Made by a program: the position numbers and the translations under genes | The notes under the pieces: model-generated | Database searches by the model: none | What the model saw: the letters and a program-made list of their open reading frames with translations, nothing else | What the model was told of the DNA's origin: nothing | From: Diadema setosum | Taxonomy: Eukaryota; Echinodermata; Echinoidea; Diadematoida; Diadematidae | Assembly: GCA_033980235.1 (NCBI GenBank) | Contig: CM067062.1 | Coordinates: forward strand, 3,590,404-3,654,403 | Length of the DNA stretch: 64,000 nt | Reading direction: 5' to 3' | Shown: one piece after another, positions 45,156 to 58,490 of the stretch | Layout: each line of letters opens with the position of its first letter | How positions within the stretch are numbered: the first letter of the stretch is position 1

Positions 45156-48100
45156 AAACATCACACAGACCTACATTGTACCTGTGTAGAATATTGATGA
45201 CACAATACTTATTTCCCCCCTTTAAATGCAGAAGTGTGGGAGCGCACAAGTCTTGCTGAGCAAAAAATGGGCATGACGTTTAATTTTTTACGCTCTACCT
45301 GTGCCAACTGGTGAAAAGGCAGAGGGTCTGTTGCTCACAGCCACGGTATACTCCAGTAGCATGTGTCATCACTAGCTAGTCTCTTTACAAAGCCCCCTTT
45401 TGATGATCAGTGGAAATTCATTGCCATGAAAGCAGCACTGACAGGGAAAAAAGAGAATTTTTAAGAACACAGAAAAAAAAATCTCTCTTAATATTTCTAC
45501 TGATAAATATTTATACTCGTTGTATATGTGAACTCATCACTCAGGTAAAAATTCATTGGTATTCTCACTTGAACTCGGTCATAAATGTACCTAGCATACG
45601 CACGGCCTACACACACTTGATGAGCATATGTACACAAACAAATGTTGCAACATCACGGACCGTCTTCTAGACATACACTAGGAACCTGTTGACTTCTGTA
45701 TACTCTGGTTTCAACGTGGCTTTGTAAAACCAAATGACATTAACACAGCAACCTTCGACTCTCCCTGTGTTCAAACCCACACCACAAATTTTGCCCCCCT
45801 TTTCTCTTGAATGTTAGAATAACCTCCCCCCTTCCATTGTCTACGGTTTCAAGACATGTGCCTAGAAAAAAAGCTGCAGGCTAAGACTCAAACGTTTTCA
45901 AAGACGTGGAACTCACCACACATGTAATTAGAGAGAGCCTGCAATGGAGCGCACAGGCTCTCCCTGCGCCACACATGCATAAATAATGTTTGCAATCACA
46001 CTGCTGCCCAGTGGACAAACACAGCACATTATACAAGTATGTAGTGATGAGTGCAGTATAAGCTCCATTTGTTTTCTTCATGCAACCATACAAGAAAATG
46101 AGTTGACATTCAGACCATAACAATAAAAAACATTTTCTGTGTTGTTGCTGGCAAACATTGCAGACACAGCCGACTTCCTTCCCTCAATACTAAAATTGTT
46201 TCTGTGTATTGTGCATTATGTGCTCTGTAAATGTCGCTTTTAGGGTAGCCTTCATGTTAAATGGTTGTATTCATCATAATAAGGCACATAGAATAGACCC
46301 ATTCTATTGTATACCCTATAGATCTCTAATACCGGTTGTTTAAATGAGAATATAGTACACTACTACCACACATGAGGCAAAGCACAAATGCGTCTGTGCA
46401 GTATGTTCATGTGTGTGAATACATGCGTGTGTATGGTGTGTGTATCCTGTGTGCGTGCAATTGTACAGCACATGAATATTAAGAAGCCACAATAATTATG
46501 AATGAATTGCCCCCTGAGTTATGCCGAGTGCTTGTTACCTGCAGTCCAGCTCTAGATGTTCTCTTACGCTCCATTGAGTGAACGCAAAGGCAAACTGGCC
46601 CGGCCAGCCAATACGGGCAGGTAAAATCCACTATATTCCTCACTTTACAGAGCTGCTTTCCCTGCCTTCTGGATCGTACGTCCCCCTTGCACAACCGCTC
46701 AGGATCTATTCACAGGCATTGTGCGCTCAAATTGGCTCCGTCCCCTTCGCGTCCAGCAGGCACCACCGCCAGATGACTTAATGACTCAATGTGCTATTCG
46801 TTCCTACCCAAGGAAGCAAAATTATGACTAAACCGGTGGATTTCTTGTCGGTGGAAAAACAGGGGGGAGAGAGCAAGAGGGAGGGAGGGAGAGTTCCCCA
46901 CCCCCACCCCTTCTTAAACAACAGGAAACCAGTGTCTCATCCAGGCCTTTCATCATCACTTCATCATAGCAGTCGATCAGGGAGCTCAACAGTATAGATC
47001 TATATTGCAGTTTGCCAAGGTCTCTGTGCTACAATGATCTCAAGACGGACAGGGAGGGGAAGCAGCGGATGGGGGGGGGGGGGTGGAGAAGTTATTGATA
47101 ACAAACTGTCCTTTTCACCAACTGTAATCTTATAGCTCCGATTTGTATCTTCCTCGTCAAAAAAAAAAAAAAAATGGTCGACATAGGGAGTTGGAAATCT
47201 TAGCAGATGTGGGGAAGTACTATGCCTAAGAATGTGGAAAGGATCAGTATCTAGCATCTCAACCTTCTGGCCTCTGCATATTGTCAAGATCAAGTCCAAC
47301 GACTGTGCAATATTGAGTTCACATGAGGGCGCTGTCAGCCACAGAGAGGTACAGACAGTGCCACACACTCATCACTGGGTAGCGTAATCTCTTTTCTCTG
47401 TGTGACTTACAACTCGTTTACAAGATATTTGAAACACCAGCGATGCTTACCTAAACATAAATAAATTTCTCTTGATTTATTGTCCACAAAATATGACCAC
47501 TAGGAATGCAACTCCATCAACAATGAAGGAAATATATTGAGCATGTGAGACAATTAGATCCAGTAAAGGTTAAATAAACTCCTTGCTTCATAAATCCTCC
47601 TAGCTATCTTTGAATAGTTTAAGGTCAATGTGGAGCAAATACAAATTTGCATCTCCTATATCAATTTCTAATATATATAACCATCTCCTCTGTCCAGCAA
47701 CATCTGTCTTTATTCAGTATCTGTGGAATTTACCATATTAAGTACGACGTGTTGCCAGGATTTGACAAAGAAAGCCAAAAATTAAATTTCCCCTTGCATT
47801 CAACCACAGGGCAGATTAACAACTTGCTAGATTAAACAATCAGCCATTCCTTTCAATGTTAAACTTTGCACATTGAATTCTGTTGTTGTATGTGAACATT
47901 ACACCGGTCCTGAGCTGAATGTTGTGACGTGTAAACTTTCAAACATATGGCATAATGTCATTCTCAAGGTATCAAATATACATGAAGAGCTTTCAAGTAT
48001 ATGATGTGCACTGACTGCTCGAGATTTTACATACCCAAACCCTATTAAAACCATTAAAGCTCAAAAAAACAAAAAACAAACAAACATGATTTATCAAATT

Positions 48101-48923
48101 TCTTTTACCAGAATTTACATTGCAAACATGCTGGACAAACCAGTGGATTTCCATCCTCTGTCTTTCCAAACTGTAAAAATACCTCACCAAATCATCTTCC
48201 TATGGGTTTATATCTAACAGTAACCAGTCACTTTAATTGAAAACAATTAAGTTCATGCACAAGATTTAGTGGAGAGTTTTAATGTGCGAATAAAAACTCA
48301 CTCTATTTTCGATTTCAAGAGGCTATGATGCAGGAAGAGACGTCATATTGCCTTGTGGATGTCAAAGCCAATGTTTCCCAATAATAAAAATGCATTTTTT
48401 ATTATTACTTAGCTCAGCACTGACTTAAATAAATCTTTCTTGTTCTAGGCATTATGATGGTTCTGTATCTTTTCATATTTTCTGAACACCGACAGCTGAA
48501 TGACTTCATGTGTCTGATGCTCTTGCATGAAGCTCTTTCGCTTTTATATTCATACTATACTGCCAGCACTTTTCAAAGATTTACATCCCCCCCCCCCAAA
48601 AAAAAAAAAAAAAAAAAAATGTCTGTCATGGCAAGTTTGTTATGTCATTTTAAAGATAATCTGTCTACTGGCATTAATGCAAAAATGTTTGCAAAAGATA
48701 AATGTGAAGAAGAATTGTCATCAACTATACATTTTTTGCAGGGTGTGAGCAAAGGAATATTCTTGAGATCCATGAGGCTTGTCCAAGTCAAGCAGGATCT
48801 GCCCCATGACATGAGATAGAATCATCCGGATGCAGTAATTGGAATAGACATTTTTAAACGATGTCAGGAAAGTCCTGGATGGATGGAATGACATAACAAT
48901 ACTGCTTTGCATTTATAGTGTAC

Positions 48924-49420
48924 CTTGAGGACAGCTGGGTCCTGCTTGTCATCAATCATCATCCCTGGCTTTGCACTGGGAGGCTTGGACATGGAGCTCC
49001 GGGGTGACGAAACTCTGGTCCCCATCCTAGGAGTGGTCGGGACATGCCTCGCGATACCTCCGACAGCTGCCCTGGAATCCACGTGGCCCGCCGACTCGCG
49101 CACAAGTTTCTCCGGCCTCGCGAACACGCCCCTCTTTGGCTCGCACTGAAAGTACCGCACTCCGTTGACGGAGCCATCGTTTTTGCCGATGGGATCGTCC
49201 AACACCACTCCCGCCCACTGTCCACTGGCAAATTGTGTTTCTCCCAGAAACTGCACATGGCCATGCTTGTTTCCACCCACAATGACTCTGTCACCGATGA
49301 CAAAGTCATCCGAGTGTGTTGTTGCGCCCCCATTGTTGACAGTCCTCACAGTCTTGTTGGCAAGGGCATTTGCTTCTGCTGGTCTCACACCCGCTGCACG
49401 AGCAGAGCTGGCAACTGCAT
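48924..49420 (-). CDS. CLIP1: CLIP exon 3: first CAP-Gly domain and linker
   Basis: A 497-nt exon between acceptor TTGAATAG and donor AAG|GTACAC, encoding residues 15-180. Residues 54-120 are CAP-Gly 1. It starts FVIGDRVIVGGNKHG and carries the tubulin/EB tail-binding motif GKNDGS (residues 93-98), the aromatic GQWAGVVLD segment, YFQCEP, and an ARPEKL end. CAP-Gly domains bind the C-terminal EEY/F tails of alpha-tubulin and EB1. The 34 residues before it are Ala/Asn/Thr-rich. The roughly 60-residue linker after it is rich in Ser, Pro and Arg (PRMGTRVSSPRSSMSK) and probably basic microtubule-binding sequence. It ends in phase 0 and joins exon 4 as AVLK-VGERVLV, matching the human ELK-IGDRVLV junction. 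Confidence 0.96.
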
Positions 49421-51811
49421 CTATTCAAAAGACAAGGAAAGAAATGATAGAAATCACTTTCAACAACAAAACTAGAATTGAACTCTGCATTTTCATACAT
49501 TACACAAATTACAATAAGTTAAATCCATATGACCACTTTGAACTGCAGTTGAGTTATACAGACAGGGAGGTTCTTTTGTTTGAATTTGATTGATGTCTAA
49601 CAGGACACTAATAATCTCAAATTAGGTGAAAGGACTCTAAAAGATTACATTCCAATGCATGCACACAGGGAATAAGTAATCATACTTAGCTTTTTCTCTG
49701 AAAGTCTAAAATTGTTAACTTTGTTTTTTCCTATGCCAAGAAGACATACTAGACAATTCATTTCCCACTACGACATTTGAATTAAAAAGATATGGAAGTT
49801 ATCTCATCTATATGAAAGATGAAAAGATTGCATGCATGCTATGCTATAGTAAAGAAAGTATCAAATACCTGGCATTTTATGCCATATACATAGTACCATA
49901 TGCTGCAGTATGTGAGTTCATGTATTAATTCCTATGGAAGTGCTAGCTTCTTTAATTTATCATCAATGCCAGTTAGTAGCATTTACATAAATTTCATCAT
50001 TTCATTTTATCTTGACTACAGCAGTCTAAAACACTGCATACAGCAGCTTTGATAGCATTTCATTTCATTTTTTTTTTTTTTTTGGGGGGGGGAGGAGGGG
50101 GGGGGGGGGGGACCTGCCCTTTTACGAGGATTATTAGAAGCATTTACCAAAAATTTGTCACATTAGTATGATAAAATTTCCCACAGATCTTTGCAACTAT
50201 AATAACAGCAGTTTGGATCTATAAAAAAAAGAAAACAAACAAACGAAATGTATCATACCACTTGTAACAATACTTTTTTTTTTTCATAAATTCAGATATT
50301 GCTTAACACAGACCTACCAACATTTTGAAAGAAACTGGGTGAAAGTTAAACTGATATCAAAATATGGAATTGACAATGATGTAGACTGATAAATACAATA
50401 TTAATGATTGCAATAACAGAAAATGTTGCCCTCCCATCAGGACTGTGATACATTCTCAAAGTTTGTGTACACGTTATCACTGTTTATCATTGGGCTCAAT
50501 GGGTCATCTCGTAGGTCTGCAATAGTACAAGAAATTGAAAATTGAGTCAGTATTCTGTCATGAATGCTACGAATTAGAAGCTATATTAGTACATGTATGA
50601 AATGCACTGCAATCGATATTGTACGTAATGATGATCATATGACCTAGCAGTTGATCACATGTGATAAAATATCTTAATGTAACATTTATGTACACATGGT
50701 CTCAGCTGTCCTATTTTGTCAAGAAAAACAATGTGATAATCTTAGGATAAATTTATTCATTAAACACAATACACAATTCTCTATTAATAGTTTTGAAGGT
50801 GTATAGACTGATGATTTGAAGCTGTAATTTTTTGTGTGTGCCAAGTTTTTTTTTCTACAACTATTTAAACAAAAGCACACATCACAAACACTTTCCAGAC
50901 TTTTTATACATGTAGCTACACATTCATCACCAAACATATTTATGCAACTGTATAGATCAATCTCTATCCAGCAAAATGCTACTGAAAGTGAGTTCCTAGG
51001 CTCCCCTGTGACTGAAGCTCAAGTCACAATGTGTATATCTGTGTTCCATTTGGGCAGCGTTCAAACAAGAACAGGTTCTTCAACTCAAGCTCTTGGCTCT
51101 TTATACCAGCAAAAATCAGTGAACCAGATTTTTCTACTCACGAGGCAGTGCTACGATAAAGCTGCAGCTGGGATAATCTGTGCATTAAATCTGCTACACC
51201 AATAATAATAAAACAAAAACCTTATTTTTTGTTTGTTTGTTTTGTGTTTGTTTTTTTCTTTCTTTTCTCTCACAAGCAGCCGTTTCTAAATTTGGTCTCT
51301 TTCTTGGCAAAAAGGAACTGAAAATCCCAACTACCCATCACGACATGAGATTATTGCCCAATGTTCCCGCTGAATACTACACTAGAGAACGCTAGATATC
51401 ATACGATGTACTTAACACATGTATTTCTTCTTAGCCAATTCACAAAATGAGTACAAGGGGACAACTCGAAAATGACAGCTAACACAAAAACTGATATTCA
51501 TGATTTAAACTTGTTAATGACTGGATTAACAGCTAAAGTACAATCGCATGCAATATACATAAGATGATTCCACTATTGACATTGATATAACATATATTCA
51601 ATACCGAATGAGAACACGAGGAACTGATTCACTGATTAGTTGCGAGTTATGCACATAATATGTATCAAGAGCAAATAAAAACAACAAAATAAAAGTTAAT
51701 CTAACAAATGACTAAACTGCAAACTTGATACCAGACGAGTGTTAGTGACAGCTGTTGAACAATTAGGCAGCACCAATACCTATATACATGTACATCAGAC
51801 ACATACTGTAC
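49421..51811. other. CLIP intron 2
   Basis: A 2.4-kb intron with a T-run/G-run junction at 50070-50112 and GTTT-rich sequence at 51220-51260; no other gene seen. Confidence 0.75.
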
Positions 51812-51841
51812 CTTTAATGCGACTGGCATGACCACTGGGAG
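51812..51841 (-). CDS. CLIP1: CLIP exon 2, 30-nt microexon
   Basis: Thirty bases between a TTTTAG acceptor and an AAAG|GTACAG donor. The phase completes a Thr codon from exon 1 and leaves one G that makes Asp with exon 3. It encodes PSGHASRIK, matching the conserved PSG near the start of human CLIP-170. The other two frames are closed or shift exon 3 into a stop. It is short, so support comes from splice sites, phase agreement on both sides and the PSG match. Confidence 0.75.
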
Positions 51842-52679
51842 CTAAAATCATAGTCAGACCAACAAAAGTGTACCGGTAAATCAAAACATCAAGGAGTTGG
51901 GATTGACAGAAATTAAGGTACAATCAGATATTATCTTCAGATAAACACCTGTGAGAAAGGAGACAGTATGTAAGAAAAAGGATTTAATTTTTTCAGCTGT
52001 ATAGTATGTGTACCATGTAACACTTCATCAATTTCAGCTTTGTTTATCTTCAGTAGATGGCAAAGTATTTTCCATATTCCTGTGGGGGGGGGGGGGGAAT
52101 CTTTCTACAACAAGATTTCCACCACATCAAAATGGTAATTTACTCCTAGAAAGCCATATGGTATTGGAAGATGTAATGATAATGATTATGGGTGACAGTA
52201 TAGGAGTGGGGCAAAGTGGTTGTACAGTAGGTATGGTAATAACTAATGTTGTTTGTGGTGGTGATAGAGAAGAAAGATGATATTGTGAACCTGGCGGAAG
52301 ACTGGAGGAAATCGGCTCACGTATTTAGAGATGGTGGTAGCAGTGGTAATGTTGATGGTGCCAGACAAAACAGAAAAAAAGAAAATTAAAGAATTGCAAG
52401 TGGTAGGTGAGAATTAATGAATAGTGATGATAAAGAGTAATTTCATACCATATGCCAGTTGACTCTAATAGCATTGTAAGATCAGATGAACAGAAAGGTT
52501 AAAGTTTAATCAAAATCGGACCTAACAAGCTGAAATATGTAACATTCTTTCACCATGTTTGATGTTCATGAAACATTTATCAGAAATTTCATCTGATTTC
52601 ACTTTATTAAAATAAACTTGAGTGCGGCTCAATTGCCCTTTAACAGTCTATTAAAACTAGATACATCAAAGGACAGCTG

Positions 52680-52830
52680 GTGGGGGATGGAATAACAGTG
52701 GAGATGGTGGTGATGGTGGTAATGGATTACAAGATGGTGGCAGCAATGGCAGATGTGATGTCTGCAGAGGGGAAAGGTGTGGTGGCAGTGGCAGCTGTGG
52801 TACCACTGATGATGGTTAAGGTGGAGGCAG
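52680..52830. repeat. GGT/GAT-rich degenerate simple repeat
   Basis: Runs of GATGGTGGTGATGG type continuing into GGTGGCAGTGGCAGC. Part of a broader G/T/A-rich stretch from about 52160. Confidence 0.7.
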
Positions 52831-52857
52831 GGCTTCTAACATTTACACAAATTAAAA

Positions 52858-52935
52858 TCAGGGAGGATTCTCATGAGCAATCATCGAGTTGCTTGCATAT
52901 CCTGATATCACATATGCATCTCAAAGGGCAAAAGT
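52858..52935. repeat. 78-bp segment identical (inverted) to MITE interior
   Basis: Every base from TCAGGGAGGATTC to GGGCAAAAGT is repeated in inverse orientation at 54007-54084, inside the MITE 53813-54220. Its left boundary (TCAGGGAG) and sequence beyond it resemble 42293 onward, so it may itself start a dispersed repeat. Confidence 0.9.
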
Positions 52936-53084
52936 AATTCCTGGATCTCAGAAATGTTTCTTCCCCATATCTAGACATGAGGTAGTAATTAAGTTTTCAG
53001 GAAGTCTCCTGCAGAATCAAGGGGTGTGGATGGGAGCAGCTGAAATGAGAATGAAGGTGTAATGGCGATGCATTGATTGTCATG

Positions 53085-53140
53085 GTTGAGTTTGTTCAGT
53101 TGAGTTTGTTCAGTTGAGTTGAGTTTGCTCAGTTGGAGAC
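53085..53140. repeat. Short tandem repeat, GAGTTTGTTCAGTT unit
   Basis: About three copies of a 14-15 bp unit with slight variation. Confidence 0.8.
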
Positions 53141-53812
53141 ACGTGATTGCATTGGCATGTGTAGAAATGATAGAAATGGTGATAACGGTGCAAGGTAAGG
53201 ATGGTAGCATCCGACACCTATTGCTTTAGCTTCTTTGTGATGGTGCTCACAGGGACTGGAATATGATGGCTTTAGCAAGTGTCATGATGATGGAAAGTGA
53301 TAACTCATGGAATAATGGGGAGCTTTTGATTTTTGTGAGGCAGAAGTTCAGAGGGAAAAAAACCTGTTCTGTGCATGTGCAGATTTAAAAATCAACCTTG
53401 CATTGCCTGAGTTTGCACAGTTGGTTCTGAGCCATTTTTGCGTCTGCTCAATTCACGACACAGACAGCTACTTGATGCACTGACCACATGGGGGCGCCGT
53501 TTTACTTTGTATAGGCTACATCCTCCTGTAATCTGAAGGCACTTTGCAACACAACACAGGGAGAGAGGAGAACAGCCACTGCAATCGTCATCTTAAACGT
53601 CCGCGTCGCAAATCTAACAATCCCCATTGATTCTTGCACCCCATGTCTCACAATGATCAAAATGGAACAATCAGGTGGTGAGTTAAGGCCATGGAAAGGC
53701 ATAGTGGAACTGAGATTGTTTGTTTACTGTTGATTTTTCATGAGAATGACAAAGTATACACCATGGTGGTGAAACTGTTTTGAATTTGAATGATGACATG
53801 AAAGAGCATCAT

Positions 53813-54220
53813 TAGGCGTTTTCACATCAGCCCGATTAAAATCCAAGCTTGAGATATTTTTCTCGATCGCAAATTAGCGCGCTATTTCATTTCCCATTCA
53901 CATCAGCCCGAACATTATCAAATAGAGCGCTTGTTCGCATTAATTATCCTGCTATTTCGGAAATTTCCCGAGTTGGACTCGAGAAATTTTCTCGAGTCCA
54001 ACTCCAACTTTTGCCCTTTGAGATGCATATGTGATATCAGGATATGCAAGCAACTCGATGATTGCTCATGAGAATCCTCCCTGAAGCTGGGTAGCGATCA
54101 ATTAGCGCGCTAATTTGTATTCACATTGCCAAATAGCACACTATTTCGTGATTGGGTTAATTTCCCAAGTCAGAAAATAGCACGCTTTTTCGAAACATTG
54201 GGCTGATGTGAAAACGCCTA
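53813..54220. mobile_element. 408-bp TA-bounded MITE carrying a 78-bp captured segment
   Basis: Inverted ends TAGGCGTTTTCACATCAGCC and GGCTGATGTGAAAACGCCTA. Subterminal AATTAGCGCGCTA(A/T)TT motifs occur in both arms. The insert at 54007-54084 is identical to 52858-52935 reversed and interrupts the otherwise repeat-like interior. No coding capacity. Confidence 0.85.
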
Positions 54221-55173
54221 TAATGTGCAGCAATGTATTATCTGAATGGTCTTTGCACAATGAATCGTAAATGTTATTATGATGATGAATATGACGATGA
54301 TGATGAAGAAGAAAACAATGAGGAATTAAGACAGACAGAGTGGAAGACAAGACAGTAAATTTACAACAAAAAGGAATGAGGTAGGGTCAGATTTGGTTCC
54401 ACCTGACATGCATGCAATAATGTTTTAAACACACTTCTGGAATTACAGAAAAAAAAAGATATCACAAGGAGATAATTACAGTCGATATGTTAGTGAGATT
54501 TATGATAGGAGGTAACACTAAACGATATTCAGCTACTAGACAGATCACTACCATACAACAACAACAACAACAACAGAAGAGAGAAAAAGTATCACCACAT
54601 CACAACACATACTCTACAGTAGATTCAAGAAGCTGGGTAGTAATCATTCTGTTTCTAATATTGATGAAATGACTGATTATTTCGGGAATAGTGAGGGAAG
54701 CGTACACGTGTGCCACATGGTTGATCTGTGACAGTAAGTGGCTCAGACAGCCAACCATGTATCAACGTCTCCAGAGACCAATACCGCACACTTCCAACCA
54801 TCATGCCAGAGAGATGACTCAATCTGCTATAAAATAGATGTCATCTTTTGTAAAGAGTGTAAGGTGTAGGGGGACTTGGAAGTGTTCCATCAGTTTGACC
54901 ATCCTCTGGACAGACACTCTATCTTTACCTCTGACATCATTTTCCAATCCTGGTACCTTGGAAACATAAAACCCCAAAAGCAACACAAGCCAAAGAGTTC
55001 TGCTTTACTACTCATTAAATGAGATTTTATTTGAACAGCATGGTTCATTCTTGCAGATGACAATGGTGCAGTGAGAGTGATATATGCACACATTTTGTAC
55101 AACATCCTTTGCAGTAAAAGCAAATTTGCATCCAAATGGTGATTGATTTTTTACTGTACTGTCTGGTACCTGA

Positions 55174-55565
55174 TTAAAGGGTGTGTACAGTTCTGGTCAA
55201 GGTGAGGATTTAGCTTTAAACGTTTTGCGAGATATTCAGAAACCACTCTATGAGATGTCAAAGAGCATGCAGTTCTATGGGGTATCAAAAGTTTATTCTA
55301 TGAAAATCGGTTTTGAAATGACTGAGATATCCAAAAACAAGGTGAAACAAAGAGATCCTAATAACAGGCGTGGCATGTCGCCTTTAATTATTAGCACTTT
55401 TTTGGATATCTCAGCCATTTGAAAACCAATTTTCATCAAATAAACGTTGAATCCTTCTTAAAATTACATGCTCTTTCATATTTCATAAGAGGCTTTATAT
55501 TATCTCACTTAGGAATGTTCAAAACATGAATCCCTACCTCAATCAGTACTGTACAGTCCCTTTAA
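55174..55565. mobile_element. 392-bp TTAA foldback MITE, family B, copy 1
   Basis: TTAAAGGGTGTGTACAGTTC at the left and GTACTGTACAGTCCCTTTAA at the right. The arms are complementary (TTTGGATATCTCAGCCAT against ACTGAGATATCCAAA). Same family as 59164-59573. Confidence 0.85.
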
Positions 55566-57711
55566 ATGAACTGACTGTTAAATTTGAATATAGCACACAA
55601 ATTTTCCGTATCATTTTTAAAAAGAATTCAGTAGATTATAATCCTTTAAGGAAATGATATTCTTGCTACAAAACTGAGAAAATTGTTGAGCAAGACCATA
55701 TGCAACATCACAAGAAAAAAATATTCAACTAATATACACTGCTAAATCTCTTACCCTGAAAAAAAAAAAAAAAAAATCTTTCTGACAACAAAGCTGTATA
55801 TCTCCTGCCTAATTTGCACATGTTCTTGTGCCAACTGGCCAACAAGATGAGAAATGACCCTGATATGACCTATGAAGTTCAATTCAAAAAAAAAAAACAA
55901 AAAAAAAAAAACCCAAGACGGCACAAGGCGAAAAAAGACAGTCCACGCTCTCTATATCCTGCATATTTCAAGAGATGCCATTTGCTTTACCACTATTCCA
56001 GCTGAAAATCACTTGATGCTGTAATGTGGGGGTGACTTAACCTTCACAAGGATGCCTCATCTGTGTAAACAAGGTGGACAAGAAGCAGGAAGTGCCACCT
56101 CCTTGTCCCTTACATGGCTTTCCATGCAGGGTCCAAGCCTGTATCTCATCATGGCTTTGTGGGGGCATTCCACCCGCCTCCATGGAAGCAAAGACCTGTT
56201 CCCTAAAGATCTATCATCTCCTGGCTGGAGGGGTATCTGTGAGCAAGGAATGCGAACTATCCTGCGCTGTACCATTAATCTCTACGCAGGAGGACGGTCA
56301 GTCCGTTAGTATCGCGAACTTCAATGGGCCGTAAATTTCTGTTTTGACATTTGAGGTTTACTCACCTCTTTCACGTCTATTTAGGGGACCTGTGCTGTGA
56401 TAACCTCAAAATGATTTGAATACCAGCTTTAATCACACTTATCTCACTTTTAAGACAGCCATGAAATGAATTGCCAATGCTGTCAAAGATACGGAGCTTT
56501 CTTCTGCTGCTATGTTCAAAGTAGAAGAATTAACTATTCATACAAAGAAAAATGCATTCTTGGTCACTTGTACCTTTCAAGAGGAATTACAGGTTAGAAA
56601 TATTTGACTACATTAATCATATAACTGTGTTTGATACCGATTTAAAGGTGCACCAGGCTAAGCATTACAGTAATGCACCTTTGATTCCACATAGACCAGC
56701 AAACAGCTGCCCACCAGCAAGCAACGCTGCCTGCTAACACCAGTATGCTCACATCTGTCTAGTGAATGACATTCCCAGGAAAAGAGACATGGTCTCCTGA
56801 ACCATGACTCAATTCATTCATGCCAAAGCAAAGGCAGTCTGGAATATTTGGTTCAATCTACTGACATGACTGACCAGGGCTCCCTCTTTCTTCTCCCCTA
56901 CCACTGCTGATGGATGTTGTTGATAGATATTGCCACAGCAACATAATCACTTAGCATCCAAGCGAAAGAAGATAGATACATCTGAGTGTGCCAGAAAACA
57001 AAACTAAGTGCACTGCTATGTAGGGGCCTATAGGATTTCAGGTTAGAAAAGGTAACTTCAGATTTCAGCTTTCAGACTTGCTTTCTTCCTCTCAGTTATA
57101 CATCTAGGTGCATAGGTGAAGTTACATTATTATGGTGCCCTCCCCCCCCCCCCCTCCAAAATGATAACAAAGAACATAATCATTAGTGCCAGCAAAATAT
57201 AATTGGATACTATGTGCTTATATCCCTCTGCTTGAGCTCAATCAAATAACAAGCGCATCAAATTATCATGCAAGTCTGTCATCAGTTTTATATCACATCA
57301 CAGCCAAGCATACAGCAAAGCATGGCACAGCATTGGGATGGACAGCTGCTTTGATGCATTCATCCTACATCACAGCAGGTACAGTGATCTGCAGGAAGCC
57401 AGCTACTGGCAGTGCAATGTGATATCAATTTAGGGCTAGCTAGCTACCTAGAGACCACCACGAATACAAACACAGGCACTGCCCATATAATTCAGCACAC
57501 AGCCAAGGCAAGTTCATTCACAATGCCTGCAGTGCAGGTCAACGACCTCTGAGCACTGCATGAAACATGGCAGTAACAGCTACCTTCTGTGCCTACCTGG
57601 TAATCATATGTACAGTAACACGTCCTGCACAACTAAACTACAATGTACACATAGTATGCTTTGCATGAAAATCCAGAACCATGCTTGTGTGCAGTTTCCC
57701 TACTATGACTG

Positions 57712-58490
57712 TTTCAAGTTTCAAGTTTCAAGTTTATTCAAAGTTTCCACAATACAAAAATTACATAAGAACAATAATATGTAACAAGGAATACATTGTT
57801 GAATATATGTAATTAAAACAATTTGCAGAATTGAATATAAAATTGACAATGCATGTAGATGCATATAGATGTAAAGTGGAGGGGTCTTAGAAAAGCAAGC
57901 TTGTATAATAAGAACCCCTGGAAAGGCAAGTTAAGACATGTAATATAACAACTCACTACTATATACAAACATTAAAGCCATAGAATAATTCTAGTGGAAT
58001 TCCTCAATCCCTCACTCACACACACACACACACTACCTATGGAATTTCAAAGCAAAACATAATTGGCATTAGACTATGTTACTCAAATGGAAAGCGATGA
58101 GATGAAGTCATGTATGTAGAATTTAAAAGGAGCAGCATCAATGAGACTGAGAATATCGATGAAGCAAATACTTCCGAGCCAACACTTTAAATCTGGAAAA
58201 AGTGGTACTATCTTTAACATCTGAGGGCAACATGTTCCATTCTTTTATGCAAGACACATAAAAAGAATTTAGGGCAATACTGGTAGCTACACGAGGTAGA
58301 TGCAGAAGGTTTTTCTGACATGTATTATGGGAATGAACAACTGAGTTTTTGATGAACAAATCTAGAAATAAGGAGGGAGAACTGGACATATGAAGCTTGT
58401 ACATGAATGCCAATGAGTTAAAAGACACTAACTCGTTTAGAGGTAAACAACACTGCTGTAAGAACTGGGGGGCACTTGGCCTAGTAAAGT
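57712..58490 (-). mobile_element. 5'-truncated LINE, C-terminal reverse-transcriptase tail
   Basis: A minus-strand open frame (stop at about 58138, running up to about 58490) encodes SFNSLAFMYKLHM ... LLHLPRVATSIALNSFYVS and CIKEWNMLPSDVKDSTTFSRF. This is the typical end of a non-LTR retrotransposon ORF2 (HLPRV ... WN.LP ... F). About 400 bp of 3' UTR follows and ends in three tandem TTCAAGT-type heptamers (57712-57735). The reverse-transcriptase catalytic core is absent, so the copy is dead on arrival. A TGTGGAC tandem repeat (58490-58516) abuts the truncated end. Confidence 0.75.
58016..58034. repeat. (CA)n microsatellite
   Basis: About nine CA units within the LINE 3' region. Confidence 0.9.

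Larger units (their letters stand above)
39188..48923. other. CLIP intron 3 (9.7 kb) between the two CAP-Gly domains
   Basis: The most transposon-rich intron: elements at 39612-39782, 40334-40650, 41525-41733, 43557-44147 and 45062-45155. It also has a CpG-rich stretch at 40680-41290 and poly-C/poly-A tracts at 48591-48619. No coding gene could be supported. Confidence 0.75.

Noticed and set aside
46530..46780. GC-richer segment with two CCAAT-like motifs, considered as an internal promoter
   Set aside because: No TATA, initiator or exon that would join the CLIP frame; composition alone is not enough.
49044..49593. Plus-strand frames of about 140 codons opposite the first CAP-Gly exon
   Set aside because: Shadows of the minus-strand CAP-Gly coding sequence, with no independent similarity.
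56041..56334. Overlapping open frames of 70-86 codons on both strands
   Set aside because: No domain, no splice continuity with exon 1 or 2, and no recognisable family.
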